Below, piece by piece: positions 60,460 to 64,000 of a stretch of DNA of 64,000 bases. The position numbers and the translations under genes are program-made. This stretch comes from a virus, in the IMG/VR virus record IMGVR_UViG_3300022865_000557, positions 28,841 to 92,840 of that record; one strand, given 5' to 3'. Positions within the stretch are counted from its first letter, which is position 1. Each line of letters begins with the position of its first letter. The notes beneath the pieces were generated by a model. The model worked only from the letters and a program-made list of their open reading frames with translations. It searched no databases and had not been told where the DNA came from.

Positions 60460-60906
60460 ATGAACCAATCACAAAGAAATACCGTAGATCAAATCATGCA
60501 TCATGCACGTAGGGACATTTGGGTTACTTTCCAGAAAGAAGGTGTTCACATGTATCCAGGGGCTGACACAGATCCTAAACTTGCAACAGGTGGGTGGGAC
60601 GATGTTAGTTTCTTGGGCGTGCCACATAGACACATATTCCACTTTAGGGTAGGAATTGAAGTGTTCCACAACGACAGAGACATTGAATTTATTCAATTCA
60701 AGCGTTGGATGCAACGACTTTATGACGTCGAAGGCGTACTTGAATTAAATTATAAGTCTTGCGAAATGATTGCAGATGACTTGTACTTACAGATTGCAGA
60801 CCGTTACCCGGATCGTGTGGTTACAATTGAAGTAAGCGAAGATGGTGAGAATGGCTGCCAAATAACTTACAATACATCCCAACAAGCCCAAACAAAAATA
60901 TATTAA
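60460..60906 (+). CDS. Conserved hypothetical protein
   Basis: 148 residues from the ATG at 60460; a TTG at 60445 would lie within the promoter. A mixed alpha/beta protein with VPHRHIFHFRVGIEVFHNDRD and a helical part. It follows directly on the predicted +1 and has no Shine-Dalgarno, so it is probably translated as leaderless mRNA. Function unknown. Confidence 0.6.
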   Translation: MNQSQRNTVDQIMHHARRDIWVTFQKEGVHMYPGADTDPKLATGGWDDVSFLGVPHRHIFHFRVGIEVFHNDRDIEFIQFKRWMQRLYDVEGVLELNYKSCEMIADDLYLQIADRYPDRVVTIEVSEDGENGCQITYNTSQQAQTKIY

Positions 60907-62472
60907 ATGTTATTAGATCTTCTCCGGAAGGTATATGATTTTGATATGACCGTAGCGTTAGAAACCATTGCGACTATGCCTTCTTCTTTTTTATACAAAA
61001 AGATAAGTCCATTTATTAAACAACAATATCCTAACAACTACAAGTTCATATTTTTGAACAACAGTGATGTCAACCAAGAAGTATTACTGCACGTTATACA
61101 AACAATAGAATTGTGTAAGATTCCTAATGCATTTGTATTGGTCATTACTAATCAAACCAGAGTGCATGATTTTTTTGCAAGTAATAACATTGAAGTTAAA
61201 AAAAATAATATTCCTGACGAACTAGAAACAGGGAATTACACACCAACTTTTAATGTCCAAGAGAAACTTTGTCCTTATCCGTGGGCTGGCATTCATGTAG
61301 AGCCACAAGGTTACGTTAAGCCGTGCTGTGATTTTTATGGTTCATACTTAAAGCATAACGGTACTCTATTGGATGCTAGTAAAGATTCGTTTGAATACAT
61401 GCAAAATTCAAGCGACATGAAATTGATAAGGGAACAGTTTAGACAAGGCATAAAGCCAGAAGGATGTAAGAAGAACTGTTTAGATGCGCCAGAGGGCAAA
61501 TCTACCAGGTTTACGCATTCAAAGTACAAGCTGAACAATGTATACGGAGAAATAGACTGGGAAGGCGAAGGTGAGATGAAGTTTCTTAACGGACACTTCA
61601 GTAACTTGTGCAACCTCGGTTGTGTGATTTGTGAACCGCGATCTAGTTCGATACTGTCTGTAGAGGAACTTAAAGATTCACAGTACGCCAACATTAAACA
61701 AGATCCACGATATAAAAAGTTACAAATCCATCTAAACACATTAGACGAAAACAGCACTATATGGAAAGAACTGGATAAAAATATTTCAACTATACGTAAC
61801 TTTGAAATATTGGGTGGCGAACCACTGCTAAATAAAAATATCTTACGAGTCATCGAAAGATTAATTGATTCAGGGCATAGTAAACATTGTGTTTTTCAAA
61901 TTATAACCAATGGTACACAATTCCCTGATATATGCAACCAGTTACATCACTTTAAAGAGGTATTCATACACATAAGTGTAGACAACACAAACGAGCGATT
62001 TGAATATGAACGCTATTTGGGAAAATGGGATAAGTGGGTAAGTAACGTAAGCCAATTTGATAATTTAACAAAACAACACAATCATATTAAATTACATTTT
62101 GCAATAGCAGTAAGTATTTTAAATGCATTGTACTTGCCAGAACTGTTATCGCATATTTCAAGATACAACTACCAAACATTTTACTTTGGTGATGTACATA
62201 AACCGTCTCAGTTATCGTTGAACAACTTGACATTAGAAGCAAAAGATGTTCTAATAGAAAGACTATCAATGTTTACTGATCAATATCCAAAACTAAATTT
62301 TGTGCTGAACTTACTAAAAAATTCTAAACAAGTTGATGGAACAGAATTTTGTAACTTTATACAAAACAAAGATAAATTACGAAATTTAAACTTTATGGAT
62401 ACGCATGAGGAAATAGGAAATCTTATGGGATATTCATCTTTTAACATTCAAGGAGAAACAAATGGCCGCTAG
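60907..62472 (+). CDS. Radical SAM protein with extra N-terminal domain
   Basis: 521 residues. Residues 1-115 form a domain not found in the other copies. LCPYPWAGIHVEPQGYVKPCC (Cys122, 140, 141) and GCKKNC (187, 191) form the Cys-rich leader, and CNLGCVIC (Cys235, Cys239, Cys242) is the radical SAM motif. LGGEPLL follows near residue 300. Largest of the four copies. Substrate unknown. No Shine-Dalgarno; it starts directly after the previous stop. Confidence 0.88.
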   Translation: MLLDLLRKVYDFDMTVALETIATMPSSFLYKKISPFIKQQYPNNYKFIFLNNSDVNQEVLLHVIQTIELCKIPNAFVLVITNQTRVHDFFASNNIEVKKNNIPDELETGNYTPTFNVQEKLCPYPWAGIHVEPQGYVKPCCDFYGSYLKHNGTLLDASKDSFEYMQNSSDMKLIREQFRQGIKPEGCKKNCLDAPEGKSTRFTHSKYKLNNVYGEIDWEGEGEMKFLNGHFSNLCNLGCVICEPRSSSILSVEELKDSQYANIKQDPRYKKLQIHLNTLDENSTIWKELDKNISTIRNFEILGGEPLLNKNILRVIERLIDSGHSKHCVFQIITNGTQFPDICNQLHHFKEVFIHISVDNTNERFEYERYLGKWDKWVSNVSQFDNLTKQHNHIKLHFAIAVSILNALYLPELLSHISRYNYQTFYFGDVHKPSQLSLNNLTLEAKDVLIERLSMFTDQYPKLNFVLNLLKNSKQVDGTEFCNFIQNKDKLRNLNFMDTHEEIGNLMGYSSFNIQGETNGR

Positions 62473-62689
62473 TTGGCTAAAAAAATATCTCACAATGAAG
62501 CCAGAGGTTAATCAAATTTATGATGACCTTGACGCTTACCGTGAGTTCTGTGTTAAGCAAGGATACAACTTTGACGAACGACACCTATATCATGAGAAAA
62601 CGCCATGGGGAGAATATCAACGTGTGCTAAATGGTAAACGACCCAAGGATGCTTGGTACTTTGTAAAGAAACCTTACGTAAGTCGATGA
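62462..62689 (+). CDS. Small conserved phage protein
   Basis: 75 residues, overlapping the radical SAM gene end by 11 bases and the next ATG by four. DDLDAYREFCVKQGYNFDE and LYHEKTPWGEYQRVLNGKRP are conserved in marine T4-like phages to my memory. Function unknown. Confidence 0.6.
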   Translation: MAASWLKKYLTMKPEVNQIYDDLDAYREFCVKQGYNFDERHLYHEKTPWGEYQRVLNGKRPKDAWYFVKKPYVSR

Positions 62690-63762
62690 TATATCTAGTA
62701 GACTTAGAAGCAGTAGACACACGTTATACTAAACAGTGGAAGACTCATGTCCCAGAACTCCTACAAAGAGAACTGGACGAGCCTGTTACTGTTATAAGTG
62801 GCGGTGAGACACCACAAGCAACAACGCCAGGTGCGTTCTTAAACTTTGGTGGCACTAATGTGTACAAGTCTAAACAACTAGAACAAATAGGTGAACTATT
62901 TTGTTCTGGCAAAGTTAAAGACGGTGACTACTTCCTTTATACTGATGCTTGGAACCCTACTGTTATACAGTTAAAGTATATGGCAGAGTTGTTAGGTGTC
63001 AACATAAAGATAGGTGGGCTTTGGCATGCTGGTAGTTATGATCCAGAAGACTTTTTAGGAAGACTCATTGGTGACAAGCCTTGGGTCAGACACGCTGAAA
63101 AAAGCATGTACGAAGTGTTTGATCATAACTTCTTTGCTAGTGTATTTCATATTAAAATGTTTTACAGTGTACTCCATCATCCTTGGCAAATTACCTGGGC
63201 TGATGGAATGTTCAGTGATGGGAAGATAACTCGCACTGGTTGGCCTATGGAGTATATGGCAGATACTCTTGCGCCACATAACAACATACCCAAGCGGGAC
63301 TTGATACTTTTCCCACACAGGATTGCTCCAGAAAAACAACCTGAGATATTCCGAGACTTAAAGGCATCATTGCCACAGTACGAGTTTGTGATGTGTCAAG
63401 AGCAAGAACTTACAAAAAACGAATATCATAATCTGTTAGGTGAAGCTAAAATTGTTTTTAGTGCTAACTTACAAGAAACACTTGGAATAAGTTGGTACGA
63501 AGGAGCATTAGTGGGTGCTATTCCCATGGTGCCTGACAGGTTAAGTTATAGTGAGATGGCATTGCCTGAGTTTAAGTATCCAAGTGAATGGACTCAAAAC
63601 TTTGAAAATTACAGAGAACATAAACAGCAAGTCTGTGATACTATTGTAGACTATATAGAAAATTACGACAAGTACACTAACCTAGTTAATAAACAAGCAC
63701 TTAAACTTAAAGACGAGTACTTTGGTGCTGGTAAATTAATTTCAACAATCAAGAACAGATGA
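62686..63762 (+). CDS. Glycosyltransferase (GT-B-like)
   Basis: 358 residues from the ATG at 62686 (ATGA overlap). LILFPHRIAPEKQPEIF resembles the donor-domain entry of GT4 enzymes, and FSANLQETLGISWYEGALVGAIPMVP the C-terminal Glu-containing nucleotide-sugar site. Sugar and acceptor unknown. Coupled with the epimerase that follows. Confidence 0.75.
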   Translation: MIYLVDLEAVDTRYTKQWKTHVPELLQRELDEPVTVISGGETPQATTPGAFLNFGGTNVYKSKQLEQIGELFCSGKVKDGDYFLYTDAWNPTVIQLKYMAELLGVNIKIGGLWHAGSYDPEDFLGRLIGDKPWVRHAEKSMYEVFDHNFFASVFHIKMFYSVLHHPWQITWADGMFSDGKITRTGWPMEYMADTLAPHNNIPKRDLILFPHRIAPEKQPEIFRDLKASLPQYEFVMCQEQELTKNEYHNLLGEAKIVFSANLQETLGISWYEGALVGAIPMVPDRLSYSEMALPEFKYPSEWTQNFENYREHKQQVCDTIVDYIENYDKYTNLVNKQALKLKDEYFGAGKLISTIKNR

Positions 63763-64000
63763 AGGTAGTCATTACAGGTGGATGTGGTTATGTGGGTAGC
63801 CATGTTGCTAGAGCATTTACGCAACATGGCGCCGAAGTGTTTGTTATTGATAAAGAACGCAGACAACACACACTAAAAGGCATCAAGCACTTTAGACATG
63901 ATGACTTTGCTAGTCCTGGATCAATAGATCTAATTAAAGATTACGAACCAGACTACATTGTGCATTGTGCAGGTACCAGTCTGGTTGGTCCAAGTGTTAC
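63759..64000 (+). CDS. NAD-dependent sugar epimerase, N-terminal part (GalE-like, partial)
   Basis: Open to the right edge; 80 residues visible. VVITGGCGYVGSHVARAF is the NAD-binding GxxGxxG start of the extended SDR epimerase family, and IVHCAGTSLVGPSV the typical next strand. It may supply UDP-galactose-type donors to the preceding glycosyltransferase. ATGA overlap with that gene. Confidence 0.82.
   Translation, partial: MKVVITGGCGYVGSHVARAFTQHGAEVFVIDKERRQHTLKGIKHFRHDDFASPGSIDLIKDYEPDYIVHCAGTSLVGPSV

Noticed and set aside
1-64000. Bacterial chromosome or integrated prophage
   Set aside because: T4-type replication, structural and lysis genes fill the window; no integrase, attachment site or bacterial core operon was found.

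Overview
The window is part of the genome of a large, AT-rich, T4-like marine bacteriophage (tailed, myovirus type); it is not a bacterial chromosome. The support is a T4-style replication set: B-family DNA polymerase (gp43-like), sliding clamp (gp45-like) and clamp loader ATPase (gp44-like). There are also PhoH, a gp31/GroES-like co-chaperonin, MazG, giant repeat-built tail fibre proteins, a lysis cassette, phage tRNAs, T4-late-like TATAAATA boxes and very tight overlapping gene packing. The host cannot be named from the sequence. Good TTGACA-N17-TATAAT promoters indicate a bacterium with a normal housekeeping sigma factor.

Layout. 1-9.5 kb: accessory and redox region. It holds the end of a ferredoxin-NADP reductase, two radical SAM proteins, three tRNAs (Ser, Thr, Glu), ClpP, a cytidylyltransferase, a secreted cytochrome c, an IF-1 homologue, a Cu/Zn superoxide dismutase, a Cys-rich mini-protein and an ErpA/IscA-like Fe-S carrier. 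9.5-21.2 kb: four structural/tail-fibre genes with internal 45-bp and 99-bp repeats. 21.3-29.9 kb: MazG, methyltransferases, a DnaE-palm-like fragment, GroES-like protein, clamp loader, nucleotidase, then a minus-strand radical SAM/PhoH/methyltransferase block. 29.9-38.1 kb: a dense operon of sulfotransferase-like, cupin, di-iron, amidotransferase and unknown proteins. 38.1-42.1 kb: lysis region (lipoprotein, M15 endopeptidase, spanin pair, class 3 lipase, EF-hand/holin-like protein) ending in a bL33-like ribosomal protein. 42.1-47.7 kb: DnaJ, ClpA-type unfoldase, glycosyltransferase. 47.7-52 kb: a run of genes whose N-termini resemble T4 capsid-targeting sequences. 52-57 kb: DsbA-like protein, DNA polymerase, clamp. 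57-64 kb: a sulfotransferase-like protein, a TGT/DpdA-like base-exchange enzyme, small conserved genes, a fourth radical SAM protein and sugar genes.

How the genes may work together. Proteostasis: ClpA-type unfoldase with an IGF loop, ClpP, DnaJ and the co-chaperonin could reprogramme host protein turnover. Translation: IF-1, bL33 and three tRNAs matching A/T-ending codons point to ribosome-level takeover. Redox: FNR, cytochrome c, SOD, ErpA-like, HiPIP-like, zf-CHCC-like and di-iron proteins. DNA protection: a TGT/DpdA-like enzyme suggests 7-deazaguanine modification.

Regulation. Two promoter classes are visible. Strong sigma70-type promoters often place the start codon at or within a few bases of the expected +1. 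Late-type boxes (NNTAAATA) often end 3-6 bases before the ATG. Both patterns imply leaderless or near-leaderless mRNAs. Two sites combine terminator hairpin, promoter and start codon within about 60 bases.

Functional calls are read from motifs by eye; no database search was run.
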